64,000 bases of DNA from Dolomedes plantarius (GCA_907164885.2 OU015490.1:10066516-10130515), one strand, 5' to 3'; numbered from the stretch's first letter, positions 19,433 through 31,028 are shown. Notes: a model not told the origin generated them from the letters alone. A program made the numbers and translations.

Positions 19433-21240
19433 ATGAAACTCTTCAATTTACAAATGCTTGCATCTCTGATGATAGTGTATCTTCTGATAATGGCGAGATT
19501 TTCGGAAGCTTCTGTCGGAAAAATGATGCTGAAATGGCTAATGAAGAAAAGAGGAGATATAGTGCTGGTTCCCCTTCCCATGCCTTATTTTACTCAATAT
19601 TCTCCTGAAGTACAGTAAGTATACATGCTTTCAAGGTATATTAAGACTACAATATACCATTTTCCCTCTAAAGGGAGTGGTAATAGTAAACTGAGGTCAT
19701 AGATATACACTGTGGTGTCGTAGCCCCACAACTAAACTTCATGATTCGAGAGAGGTTTTTTAAGAGAGGACAGAGCCGTTTACTAGAGTTAAGCTTATTC
19801 GCGCCCACTTGCCCGTTAATTATTTAAACTGTTAGGTTGCGTGATGATAACGTTAAGGAAAAACTCAAGAATTCTTTTCCAACATCCAGCCGTTTATTTG
19901 AACACACTTGTTAAGCACGAGGTATACACATATCGCACACTAGTGAGTGCATTCTGGATTTTTATAACAACACAATGTACAGTTCGGTTAACAGTCAAAA
20001 TCATATCACTTTATTTCATACAACAATATCAAAATACTAAATGCTAAATAAAAATACTAAATGCTAACTTAAAATTATGAAAACAATCTTAAAAACTGAT
20101 AATAATTATTTAATTTACTGTGACAATTTAAAATTTTTTTATTTCATTAATTATATTTCTTTTTACACGGTGTTTATTAAAATCAGTAACTGTTAACTGG
20201 TTAATTATCATTTTATCACTTTACTAGTGCAGCCATCTATTGGCAGGAATCAGAATTATTCTGTCCCAACAAGCTCTTGTATTCGTTTCGTTGCTTCGTC
20301 TTATATACTGGTATTGGTACAACACAGTTTCGTACAGCGTCTATCTGAACCGCCAAATAATCAAGGTAATGCATTATTGTGCAGAACAGCAGGTCTGTCG
20401 ATTCTTTTTCCAGCGATAGTCTCCGGTGCTCTATCCCAGAACAGCTGCTCCCCTGTCAGCCTCTCGTCGCTCAATCATCCTCTAATCATTTTTGCATTCG
20501 TTCTGGCTTTTTTAAATCTCTTCCGAATCTTCTCGAACCTTCTAGATTTCTTTTCAGAAACTCCCGGGGGTTCAATAGAGACTATCCCACGGTGTTTAAT
20601 GACTTCCGGTGTCCTTAATGATGCAGAGGCTTGACTGAGCTACCACATCCGCTGTGCTAATAAAAAATAATTATACACACATCTGACTGCCGCTTTTGAG
20701 AATAGGCTAGGTAGGTCAAGGGTGGGTTGTAGCCACGTTGCTACATCACCCTGAATTTTTTAAAATTTGAGTAACATGTTACAAGGGATATACTGCTGCT
20801 TCAACAGTTGTGGCTATTTTTTTACAAAGGGAGACTCTCCAAAATTTTCATGCTTTCATCATCTATGTAGTCGAGTCTTTCCTAAGTGTATCTAAATATT
20901 TAAGCATTGATCCTGAATCAAATTAAATTTTTGCTGTAATTGCGACTATATAAGACATACGAATTCCGTCTTAAGAAACAGTCCATGCTCATACTTTAAA
21001 AATTGTTTATCATCCATATCAGTCTTGGATCATCAAAGCTATTGACTTATAAGTTCGGCATGTAATTCTAGATTTTCTTTTTCTTCCGCCGAAGCGTTTT
21101 TAAAAATTAAATTTTGTTTTCCCTTTGACAGGGAAGCAAGTTTCGCCTGGCGTCGAAGAGATGCGCGTCCGTGGTCTCCGGATTACTACCCACCTGTTCC
21201 ACCTCCTTACCCTGATGATTACATGTACCCTTATCAATGA
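19433..21240 (+). CDS. Two-exon gene for a small secreted Tyr/Pro-rich protein
   Basis: Exon 1 (19433-19614) ends at a canonical GTAAGT donor. Exon 2 (21132-21240) follows TTTCCCTTTGACAG. The join is in phase 2 and gives 96 residues ending in TGA. Residues 1 to about 27 form a signal peptide (basic Lys2, then LASLMIVYLLIMA, then SEAS). A cationic amphipathic stretch follows (GKMMLKWLMKKRGD), then PLPMPYF. Exon 2 encodes an Arg cluster (WRRRDARP) and a tail PDYYPPVPPPYPDDYMYPYQ with Tyr and Pro in most positions. No cysteines, so not a knottin-type peptide. A further acceptor (ACATTTTCAG, 19404-19413) lies 19 bp before the ATG, so a 5' UTR exon is likely, perhaps ending at the GTAAGT at 19336. 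Function unknown. Extracellular location is inferred from the signal peptide. Confidence 0.75.
19711..20745. mobile_element. Solo-LTR-like repeat in the intron of the secreted-protein gene
   Basis: It begins TGTGGTGTCGTAGCCCCACA and ends CCACGTTGCTACA. Both ends match 12346-14770, and the 3' 470 bp matches 14290-14770 closely. It lies wholly within the 1517-bp intron (19615-21131). No target duplication is evident. Confidence 0.5.
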
Positions 21241-21387
21241 GCAAAGCACACAGAGAGCAAAGACGATGTTATCGCCATTTTGCACCGTTCTTCATCAATA
21301 ATCTGCTTCCTGTCTGCATACTTTAGATTGAAATTAAAGAAGTACAAATTTGTTACATGGAATCACATTGGAAATGCTGCTTTGTTA

Positions 21388-21393
21388 AATAAA
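21388..21393 (+). promoter_or_regulatory. Poly(A) signal AATAAA of the secreted-protein gene
   Basis: AATAAA lies 148 bp after the stop codon at 21238-21240. The Helitron begins at 21402, so any cleavage site 10-30 bases downstream would fall inside the Helitron. Confidence 0.6.
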
Positions 21394-21401
21394 TGTTTTT
21401 A

Positions 21402-22742
21402 TCTATATATACAAAATCCAAACATTCCACGCTCATTCACTGACTGATCACTTATCTCAGGAAACAAGTTCTGGGAAGCTCAAATTTTGTATGGAGCTCT
21501 TAGAGTGCTCTTAGAGTCTGATAGGAGCCTTAAGTGCTTACTAAGTGCGTAAACACTCCCCAAGAATTAAATTTTTTTTTTCAAACTTTAAGGTGTTAAA
21601 TGCGGCTAACCCCCCTCCCCCAAATGAAACAATGACTGACTGACTGATCACTGTATCCCTGGAACCTTAAGGGGATGGTAGACTTTCAAATTACCAAAAA
21701 TCGAACAAAGATTGGAATTTTTTTTGGCGTATTAATATTATAAAAATATGTAAATATTGGAATAAAATGCATTTACAATATGCAGTGTAAAGTAAAATCA
21801 AAACTTGGTGGCTTTAGAAAAGTAAGTATTAAACATTGGTGAAAAAACATCTTTTAAATGGCTTTTTCTCAAAATGAGTAATTTCCAGATTTGCATGTCT
21901 TTGAAATGCCCCTTGCGTCATAATTTTTGACGAAATTTTATACAATTTATAATAAAGACTCCTCTAATACATTAAAATAAAGTTGTGTGTCCATTTCAGG
22001 TTTCGACATCATTCAGATTATCAAAGTTTGACTTCAGTGTAGAAAAGTACAAAAATTTCACGAAAATTCAGAGTACAAGCATAAAAATGTTTCCTAAAAA
22101 TTAACTAATCAACGAAAGAACAACGTAATACATAACTCTGGTCAAAATGTATTTATAAGCAATATAAATGCAAAGTTAAGGGGGGGGGGAAGTTAAAAAT
22201 TAGATCAAAAGGAGCATTTAAAAAAAAAATAATAATTTCAATTTTTTTAAAATATAAAAATTTTAAAATATTTATGAAATTTTATAAAGTGTTTGATATA
22301 GTTATTTGTTGGGGCCAGTGTTGCTCTGGTGCACATACAATATTCTTTAATGAATATATATGCAAAATTTCATATCTCTACGGTAAAAATTTCAAAAATA
22401 GCTTTGAAATTTTTGCCCACCATTTGTCCAAATAATGTCCACCATCTCCTTAAGGCGATGAAGCTAAAATTTTGCAGGGTGGTTTCTCTCAGAAAGTGCT
22501 CACTAAAAAATTTTAAAAAATTCAAACTTTAAGGAGGTTAAAAGGAGCTTTAAACCCCAAACTTTAAAAAAAAAAAAATCTAGAAGCTATATTTAATGTG
22601 AGAGCACGGTCGTTAAATTATATGGTGAATTAAGTGGTGATTGACAACACTTTACTGCTAAAGTTACTTTAAATTAAATGAAACAAATTACATAATTCAT
22701 GGTACTAATGTATTCCATAGTGAAACACGGACTTTCAGTTAG
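21402..22742 (+). mobile_element. Non-autonomous Helitron carrying a TTAA MITE
   Basis: It starts TCTATATATACAAAATCC after a host A at 21401. The 3' end is CCATAGTGAAACACGG, TTTCAGTTAG (mutated CTAG), then host T. ACTGACTGATCA repeats lie near the 5' end. A divergent TTAA element sits inside at 21671-22449. The 3' portion is related to the inverse of 62470-62640. Confidence 0.7.
21671..22449. mobile_element. TTAA-flanked element, divergent relative of the GGGGACAGTGGAC family
   Basis: TTAA at 21667-21670 and 22450-22453 flanks GGGGATGGTAGACTTTCAAA and its imperfect inverse (...TGTCCACCATCTCC). The size (779 bp) and terminus resemble the family at 25234, 35657 and 59842, but the interior is different. 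Confidence 0.7.
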
Positions 22743-22928
22743 TTGCACATATATTCTGAAAGTATCAAGACTATTTTAACCAATCTCAGATCGATCTCTT
22801 TCGGGACTAATCGTTTGGAGGTCTGTAATTGGTTAAAAATATTTTGATGCGAGTATCGTCGACGCTCCGCAGGCAATGTGAAGGCCTTACGCTTTAGCAT
22901 GCAGTTATGCGCGGCGTGTAAGGATTAA

Positions 22929-23114
22929 GGGCCTATTCACATAGGAGTCCGTTTCGTTGCGTTAAGGAAAAGATGACGTTGAGACGAAAATACACCAATC
23001 ATAGGACTCCAAACGATTAGCAATGACATTTTTAACGCCTATGATTGGTTTATTTTCGTCTCAACGTCATCTCTTCCTTAACGCTACGCAACGGACTCCT
23101 ATGTGAACAGGCCC
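22929..23114. mobile_element. Palindromic MITE with TTAA target
   Basis: A 186-bp palindrome with TTAA at 22925-22928 and 23115-23118. The arms begin GGGCCTATTCACATAGGAG and GGGCCTGTTCACATAGGAG and extend about 80 bp each with few mismatches. Confidence 0.85.
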
Positions 23115-23354
23115 TTAATCTCAAAAGCGATCCATCCAGTTAGCCCTCTCAAGAAAGAGTTTAGAACGAACACAGACAGGTCGAATTTCTTAAATGTATG
23201 AGTATGCAATGAACTGTAGCAGTTTAAGTATTTTAGTGGAATACTCTTTCGTGTCTTTATATGCATTTATTCAACGTTTGATTAAAGATGTTCAATCGAT
23301 GAATCGTGTGTTATTAGCCGTAAAGTTTCTTGACAGGAACTTCCGAAAAGGGAA

Positions 23355-23577
23355 TATGAACCGTTTATTTTGAAAGTGGCATAAGTCACTTTGTTTTTAA
23401 ATAGCGATACTTGAAAAAATGTCTTAAGATATTTAAAGACGTTGAAAATTTCAGTGGTTCTCACCATATTGATTGCATTTTTTTTTAATGAAGAGATACC
23501 ATTAAAGTGAAATTAATGTTATTATTGACTTGATTTTTTGTGACTTGTGCCACTTTCAAAATTAACGGTTCATATAT
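23355..23577. repeat. Short inverted-repeat MITE
   Basis: The ends ATATGAACCGTTTATTTTG and its inverse (AAAATTAACGGTTCATAT) extend inward over about 36 bp (to AAGTGGCATAAGTCAC). The interior is AT-rich. Target site and superfamily are unclear. Confidence 0.6.
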
Positions 23578-23579
23578 CG

Positions 23580-24716
23580 ACTATAGTAGTTAGAACTTTA
23601 AAAGTAACTTTTAGTGGAATGGATATCTAGAACCTGGATTTGAGCCAAGATCATGGAATGAAAAATCAAAACAAGAAGGTAAAAGTTTTTAATTTTCTTT
23701 AGAAGATGAAATTAAAAAACAAACAAACAAACAAACTAATAGTAGTTAGGAACGTTCTTCAAATAGTTGTTTGGATTATAGTACATTAGTGCCTAAAGAA
23801 AATGGATCTGCAATCTTTTCGAATAAAATTGTATTTCCTTTATTCGAATTTCATTAAATATTTATTTTTATTTTGTTTTAACAGTGAATTGATTTCGCAC
23901 TATTTAAATCCAAAAGAGAAAAATAAATCAGTATTTAAGATAATTGATATAAAAACTAAAAAGTCCAATGGCCAGTCCGTTTTTAAATATTTTTCTTGCA
24001 TTTCAAATTTTAGATTATCAGAGCTGTAAAGAATTAAAATGCCATTACGAGTGTAAGAAATAGAACGCCGAGTGTTTGTTACGAACAGCATATTTAAAAG
24101 ATCATTTATCTTGAAATTCCAAGGCTCCGTCTTGTCATTCACATCTCAAGTGAGAAAAAAACAAACAAAACTACCGATTTACTATATACTGCTATAATTT
24201 AATTTCTGAGACTGTAACTAACCTACTTACCAATAGATGGCGCCAATTTAACCTTTTTTCGCCCTATTCCTAATGTTTCGATTCTCGGACGGTCTCGAAG
24301 CAATTAAATTATTACAGGTGGGTTCTATAAATGTACGTTACTAATGTTGAGCATTATTTGGTTGTATAATTATTTGAGCAGCTCACTTGCGAAATCGGTT
24401 AGGTGAATAAAACAAAAAGGGGAGAAAAGTGATAAAATAATATACATTGTTTTTTAAAATTCCTCGGAAAATATAAATGCAAATAAACATTGTAGAATAT
24501 ATTATTGCAGATGTAGCTTTTATCTGACGACATATAAAATGTATAAGGTAGAATATGATAAGAGAAATCGTTATTCTTGTGACAATTTTTGCTTGACTAA
24601 GGGACTTAATTGATTTGGCAAGTGAAATAAAGTAATGACATCCAATTTAATGACATCAAATTCAAAACGTGAACATAATCGATTTGGTTTGTGAATGGCT
24701 CAATTGGTAATATAGT
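23580..24716. other. Unannotated AT-rich stretch
   Basis: Two overlapping opposite-strand frames at 23802-24142 are low-complexity K/N/F-rich readings without splice context. A CAAA microsatellite is at about 23718-23735. No gene is supported. Confidence 0.35.
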
Positions 24717-24718
24717 TA

Positions 24719-25204
24719 CAGTAAAACCTCGTTTATCCGGACTAACTGGGACCATAGGCAATCCGGAAAATGGAAAATCAGGATAATACGGGTAATATGG
24801 GTAATAAGCAAAACAAAATCCTTAACTAAGCAGACCTACCGTTTATTACGATAAAAACCTATGTTTTGTAACAAAATTACACAGTATTGTTTACAAGACA
24901 TTAAAAAATAAAAAAATAACTTTTCACACCATTTCTTAACAAAGAATCGGTACGTCTGGTAAAGCTTTCATAAACTCAACGAAAAGCATTTTATTACCAT
25001 AATTTATTGTACAATCTATGCAGGAACTGTACATTGAATCAAACTAAAAAGCGAATATTTAGCGTACTTGTAGTTACGTTCTTGCTATCATAGTTAAAAA
25101 TTATTATCTAATGTGAACATTAAATAAAAATAAATGTCTACAAATATGATTCGGATTATCCGGAGATCCGGATCAACGAGGGCCGGATAAACGAGGTTTT
25201 ACTG
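24719..25204. mobile_element. Tigger/pogo MITE (CAGTAAAACCTCGTTTATCC ends)
   Basis: Perfect 22-bp inverted termini, with TA at 24717-24718 and 25205-25206. AATCCGGA and GATCCGGATCA units lie behind the ends. No coding in 486 bp. Confidence 0.88.
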
Positions 25205-25233
25205 TATTTATCAGCACTCTAAGCTGACCTTAA

Positions 25234-25953
25234 GGGGACAGTGGACCTTCAAATCTAACTTTTTTTATTTTGAATGGATTTGCTTGAAATTTGAATATGT
25301 GATTAGTATCATAGATATGTAAAAGTGGTAGAAATTTAATAATGAAATATTAATAATTTATGAATTATGAATTATTAATTATATCAAAAATTGGCCTAAT
25401 TAAAAATGTTCCATGCGCATTTCTTTTGCATATAATATGGTAATTTTTATTTACAGGATACCTTATAGAACTAACAATGAAACTTATTGCTTATTTTAAG
25501 CATTCATTAAAAATATAAAGAGAAAAAAATAATAATAGTGAAAACACCCTTTTTATTACTCAAAATACCTATAAATCATCTTTTCAAGTACAAAATTTAG
25601 AAATTCTGAGCTACGAAGCATAATTATTTTCAATAAGATTTATTTGATATACAGTTAAATATATAAAACTTAAATTTCAAAGCAATACGATAATTAGAAA
25701 TGCGCCTGGAGCAGTTTGAATATTCGTATGACATGAAAATTTTTATTTTGAGAAAAACACATTTAAAGTTATTACTATTAGTAACCACATAATATCTAAA
25801 TTAAATACAAATGCCTATAACTAGGAAAGTAATCACAGAAATTAAAAATTCTTTTTGCAACACATTCCTACTCGTCCGGAGTTTCACAATTCAATAAAAT
25901 AAAAAAATCGAATTTTTGGACAAATTTCAGAATTTTGAAAGTCCACTGTCCCT
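25234..25953 (-). mobile_element. TTAA element, GGGGACAGTGGAC family, copy 1
   Basis: TTAA at 25230-25233 and 25954-25957 flanks GGGGACAGTGGACCTTCAAA and its inverse. The interior matches copies at 35657-36367 and 59842-60564 in opposite orientation, including GAGCAGTTTGAA-type and ATGCGCCTGGA phrases. No open frame. Confidence 0.85.
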
Positions 25954-25957
25954 TTAA

Positions 25958-26670
25958 GTAAACGAGAATCCACAGCTATAGATTTTTTAATGAACAAAAT
26001 AAATGCTTTTCAGAAATAAATAATCGTTCTTCGTTTGCTAAGGACAGAAACTATGCAAGCACCATTGCCATCTATGTTTTCCAAAATTCGATTTAGTTTT
26101 TCAGCATTAAAGTATTGAAATACGTAGCTGTCAGTGGAAAGTTGACCTCGAACTTCCTAATATGGACTCAATTTCACCATTGTATAGGAAAGGAGCTTCC
26201 ATTTTTAGTTGTTTGTAAGAACGCAGGAATACAGGAATATAAAGTTCACGGAGTGCCTTGGTCTATAGACTTTTTCTCCAGTAAATAAGTTAATTGTAGT
26301 CACGATACACATGCTCAGTCAAGTAAAAATATAGAAATAGGCCCTCATCTTATAAAATTAAATTTAAAAATAAAAGAAAAAAATTAAATTAAAAGGAAAA
26401 TTAAAATAAAAGGAAAATAACACACGTATTCATTAAAATTTTTTAAAGAGCTGTTTTGGTTATTCTACATATTTTTTATATTTTTCTATACGCTGAATCT
26501 GAAAATGACTTCCGTTTTGTCATAGGACATCACGTTTCCTGACAATTCAAGCAACTATGTTAAAAAAGGCAATATATCAAAATAAATGAAATAGACTTAG
26601 AAAATTAATTTTAAATTACAAATTTTACATGAAAATCATTTTTGAACTGAAATGAGCTCACTAAAACACA
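25958..26670. other. Unannotated stretch
   Basis: It is AT-rich with an A-rich low-complexity segment at about 26350-26420. No supported frame. Confidence 0.35.
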
Positions 26671-28365
26671 CTAAAATCGTTTCTTCATCCCTGAGAGACT
26701 CCTCTTGGTAGATTTACGCTTGTGAGTAGTCTCTGGAATGTCTCTCTAAAGCATCCAACAGTAGTCTGCCATCATTGTAATGCTCCATTTTCTCTGCTAT
26801 CTGTTTTCCATATTTTCAATGTCCAGGTGGAATCATTCACCTTGTTCTTCCCTCTCATCTCTCAAATTTTCCGGAGAGTAGTCAATGTGGGATTGGAGGA
26901 AATGCACTTTCAAACTCATCAGGCAACCTAAAGCTTGAAATGCTTTCAGCATTCATCCGACGATCTTTTTGTAGTCAGGATCTTTCTTATTGCCTAAAAA
27001 TTTCTCTACGACCTCTTTAAATGCAATCCACCCTTCTTTTTGAGAATCCGTCATGGTATTGACAAACTCTTGATCAGCTATAATCCTTCTAATGTCTGGT
27101 CCACTGAACATAACATCCTTCAATTTTGACTCCGAGAGGCCTGGAAACTTGTTGACCAAATATTTGAAGCATTCTCCATCTCTTGGAACTGATTTTACGA
27201 ATTGCTTTATCAGCCCCCAATTTTATATGGGGAGGTGGTAGAACTTTATGTGGAGGTGCCAAAGTTTCACGGAGGACATTGAGTTGACCGACTGTGAGCA
27301 CCCTCGGCTGCCAACACTTCTCGGTTCAGTGATTTTGTAGGTCTAGACTGTCAAATAGACACAGAAAACAAGGGTATTTGGTATATCCAGCTTGTTGCCC
27401 GAGCATCACGCACAAGACCTTTAAATCCCCACACACTTGCCAACCATGGTCTTCATATTTAAGTTTATGAAGAACCAATTACAAGTTCTCGTAGGTTTAC
27501 TGCAAGTGTACGGAATGACCTACAGGGATATAAGCGTAAAAACCGCCGTTGTGGAGCAAAACTGCTTTGAGACTTCTTTTTGAAGAATCTATGAAAAGAC
27601 GCCATTGCGTTGGATCATATTGAATTTTGAATTGACCCATCAAACCTTCGACATCGAGGAAGTAAACCAATTTGTCTTCCTGGGCAAAGTAAGGAACGAA
27701 CTCCTTTTCACGATGTCTGAAATATGAAAAAGACACTTCTGGTAACAATAAATTCCTGCTTTTGAGACTTGAACCGAGTATATCAGCGGCATCTTTGGAA
27801 AGATTCAAGTCTCTTACCAAATCATTCATCGCCTCCTGGGAAAAAAACTTTGGTCTTGTATCATCTTCAAGGTCAGACCTTGATTCGTCATCTGGTTCAG
27901 GTATGACCTCACCTTCATCGGAGCTAGGTATTTCTTCCAAGATAACAGGGGGATTGGGTACTGGTATATTGAACCTTATATCTGTGCCGTGAGGGATGGA
28001 ACGAATTGCTGAGTGGAGATTGGGTATGAAATGGAATGCTTTCATTTGGAATTATACCCTTTCACATCGTATGAACAAAAGTAACAGTCTTCACTATGGT
28101 TCTTTTGCTCTCGCCATACCATAGGAATCCCATAAAGGAAAGCTTTTTTCTTACCCTTGAACCGATTTCGGAGGTCTTCAACACACCGTTTACGCACTTT
28201 ATGAGGCGCCCAAACTTTATCTTGATCTCCAAGTTTTAGTCCGAAGTATGCGAAGTATACTTTTTTCACAAAGTCTATGGTATTCAGCCGTTGCTTCAAC
28301 ACTGCATATTCACCACAAATGAAACAGAAACTGTCAGGCGAATTAATACTCTTCCTTGGAGACAT
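26671..28365 (-). pseudogene. Decayed copy of an unclassified arthropod repeat protein
   Basis: From the ATG at 28365, one frame starts SPRKSINSPDSFCFICGEY, with Cys pairs (FCFICG, RCVEDL, CYFC) suggesting a zinc-binding N-terminus. It shifts frame near 28044 (ATGA overlap) into NLHSAIRSIPHGTDIRF, an acidic linker, EWRLFID-like WRLFIDSSKRSLKAVLLHNG and IPVGHSVHLQ, then hits TAA at 27497. Homologous reading continues in broken frames to about 26671: KVLCVMLGQQAGYTKYPCFLC, APPHKV, NKFPGLSESKLKDVMFSGP, WIAFKEVVEKFLG. I recognise this order from multicopy uncharacterised proteins in arthropod genomes, probably of mobile-element origin. The function is unknown. At least three stops and three frameshifts make it a pseudogene. 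Confidence 0.6.
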
Positions 28366-28386
28366 AATGCTAACTTGGGGAAACAC

Positions 28387-29387
28387 GATTTAAGAATGAC
28401 GAGCTAACACGAAGTGAGATGAAAAAGTGTGAACAGGCGAGAACAAGTAAAAAATTGAATAAAGCCCGTGCATGTCAGAGCCTCCGCGGTCAGCTTGCAA
28501 CATGTTGATTCTGGTTTCCATTTGCTCACACTTGAAGTTCTTTTCTTTGAGTGTTATGTGTTTTTGGCATTGTTTATCTTAAATGCACTGATCTGAATTA
28601 ATTAATAGTAATTTTGACTTTAAATTTAGTTAAAAACCTCAAGACAAAAATAAATACCAAAAATTGAGAAAAATTTGTTAAATTTGAAGAAGATTTTGCA
28701 TTTTGTGTTAAATCCTGGCGTCTAGGATTATTTTTTCAAATTTTTTTTCGTATTCAGCACACTAAACTATATGGAAATTAGATGAAAGTAATCAAACAGA
28801 TTTATAGTTGCAGATCTGTGTAACTTTCAAGTAGAAGACTATAACTCCTCTAGGAATATCATTTATATATATAAATTAAAAAGGGTTTGGCCAAGGATAC
28901 TGCCTTGCTGAATGACACTGGAGACGTGCTTATGCAAGAACACACAACAAGTTGAAAATATTTCAAAAACAATTCCTTATAAACTTTATTGGTATGGTTG
29001 TCGTACAAAAAGTAAACTTCCTTATTCTAAAGTCTCAATAGAGTGATACTTAGTGTTTGAACGGCATGTTGAGTGTTATTGAAGAGGTTTTATTTAATGT
29101 TCCAAAATTTTGCTGAATATTAACAATTCCCTGAGATTTCATGCGAAACTTTCTTCAGACTGTCGTCTCAGATTCAGGGGCCTACATAATTAAACGATTA
29201 ACGTTAGTGTATATTTAATTATATCTTTAAAAGCAAAAATGTAGTTAAATAAGATTAGCAAGCTCTCTAATTTTCTTTCCTTTTTTTTCTTGATGCTAAT
29301 TATGTCATGCAGTAGTTATAAAAGAGAAAATGGCGTATCGTAAATTTGTACCGAAGAGATTTGTTTTTGGCTACACACATCAAAATA
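28387..29387. other. Unannotated AT-rich stretch
   Basis: No supported coding frame, terminal repeat or RNA gene was seen. Confidence 0.35.
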
Positions 29388-29659
29388 CACTCAAGTCCGT
29401 TTTTGGAAGGTCTTTTTAGCGCTAATTATTTTTGAGGGTGAATTTTTTGAGCTATTTTTTTGGTGCGATTTTTCTTGCGCGGCATATGTAAAAAAAGTCC
29501 ATTAAAATACATAATATGAATAAAAAGTAAGAAAAAGTAAGAAATTAATTGAATTAAGTAAGAAATTAACTAAATGGGAATTTTAAGTTAATTTAAGCGA
29601 TATTTTTGTGCGTTTTTATTATGCTGTCCCTATCCACCGCACAAAATCAGGTTTGAGTG
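29388..29659. mobile_element. TA-flanked MITE (CACTCAA ends)
   Basis: TA at 29386-29387 and 29660-29661 flanks CACTCAAGTCCGTTTTTGG and the inverse CACTCAAACCTGATTTTGT. Motifs like TTGCGCGG and TTGTGCG recur subterminally. It is a Tc1/mariner/pogo-type non-autonomous element of 272 bp. Confidence 0.7.
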
Positions 29660-29892
29660 TAAAGCCAATTTTAAAACGCGTAAGTCCAAATGTATTCCAT
29701 AAGATTTTTAATTTTTTGTGCATAATATAGCAAATGACTAACAACATCTGGGGTTTTTAGAGCCTGCTAAAAGATTTATTATGTACTTTCAGTTTGATTA
29801 TATCTGCCAGAATAATCAAATGCTTTCGAACTTGCTGAGAGAGGAAAACGCAAATTAGCTTGTGAAGGCGTCCCATTTAAATCACTGATTAC

Positions 29893-30065
29893 TTCCTCCG
29901 ATGGCTGAATAACTAAGGCGCTGGCTATCGGTACCAGAATCCGTGGGTTCGAGACCCACTCTAGGCATTTGTAGTCGTTCGGAATCGGCTTTAAGCAGTA
30001 GGTCCCGGTCTAATTAGCCCTCGTGTAGCAAAAAATGACCGTAGTGCCCCAAACCGTGTTTTATT
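29893..30065 (+). repeat. tRNA-derived SINE (family C)
   Basis: The tRNA-like head has an A-box-like TGGCTGAATAACTAAGGCG and a B-box GGGTTCGAGACCC. A body of about 100 bp unrelated to families A and B follows, ending in T-rich sequence. The head lacks a foldable acceptor stem, so it is not a tRNA gene. Confidence 0.65.
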
Positions 30066-30160
30066 TTGTAATTGTCGTTTTTTTACGACAAAGGACACAA
30101 TGCATTTCTTACCAGATTCTTGCCACTTTCCTTTCTCTAAACGCATAGAGCTTTCATGAT

Positions 30161-30470
30161 GGGCCCGAGGTAGCCTAGTGGAAGCGCGTTTGGCTTTGGA
30201 AGGAGGATGCTGAGTCCAATTCCCAACGAGGGCCATTGAATACTTTCGTATCTAGCTTGGATATGGACACGTTAAATTCGAGGACCGGAAAGTCCCTCCA
30301 CGTGGCTGGAGGTATGCAGTAAGGTATGAGCCCTATAGATGTCGTCCCTGAGGGTATTCGGCCAAAACTGAGAGGGTTGAAAGGGGTGGTGACTATTTAT
30401 CTACACAGTGCCCCCATTGAAAGCAACGGACGAATCACGCGGATGAAGTGCAAACGTCTTCATGGTCCCT
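30161..30470 (+). repeat. tRNA-derived SINE (family A-like), divergent
   Basis: The head GGGCCCGAGGTAGCCTAGTGG and the phrase GACCGGAAAGTCCCTCCA match family A. The B-box is mutated (GAGTCCAATTCCC) and the 3' half differs, with no (AAC)n tail. Confidence 0.6.
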
Positions 30471-30709
30471 TGAAAAAATGAAATCAAACGATGCTCACGT
30501 CTCAGAATTTTCCCGTTACCCCCCTTGAACATTTTAACTCCTCCTACCCTAATGGGTCTAGTATTCTATAGATTTCAGTTCATTTTAATTTCGAGCTTTT
30601 ATTGTCACGTGCGTGCCAGTGATATTAAAAAAGCAATAATGGCTTGGAAATGAACCGATTATATAACCGAGTGTCGCGTGGCCATTGTATTTTGCATGGC
30701 TGTTTCTAA

Positions 30710-31028
30710 GGCCGTCTGCACACGGAGCAACTCAAAAGAAACTGATAACTGACTCCAATCACAAACCAGTCCGTGATGAGTCGTAACCTATGAAATTGAA
30801 TGGAGCCACGCACACGGCGCAACTGGTTACAAACCTTCAGCAACGCGTTGCTGACAGGTTTGTAACCAGTTGCGCCGTGTGCGTGGCTCCACGTTGCTGA
30901 CGGGTTTGTAACCAGTTGTGCCATGTGCGTGGCTCCATTCAATTACATAGGTTACGACTCATCACGGACTAGTTTGTGATTGGAGTCAGTTATCAGTTTC
31001 TTTTGAGTTGCTCCGTGTGCAGACGGCC
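30710..31028. repeat. GGCCGTCTGCACACGG palindromic MITE, expanded centre
   Basis: Both ends are GGCCGTCTGCACACGG and its inverse. The right arm carries a partial internal duplication (TAACCAGTTG...GTGCGTGGCTCCA occurs twice), giving 319 bp against 256 bp for the copy at 19015. TAA occurs on both outer sides, consistent with a 3-bp target duplication. Confidence 0.8.

Noticed and set aside
20227..20634. 135-codon open frame
   Set aside because: It lies within the LTR-like repeat and is not shared in frame with the copy at 14290-14770.
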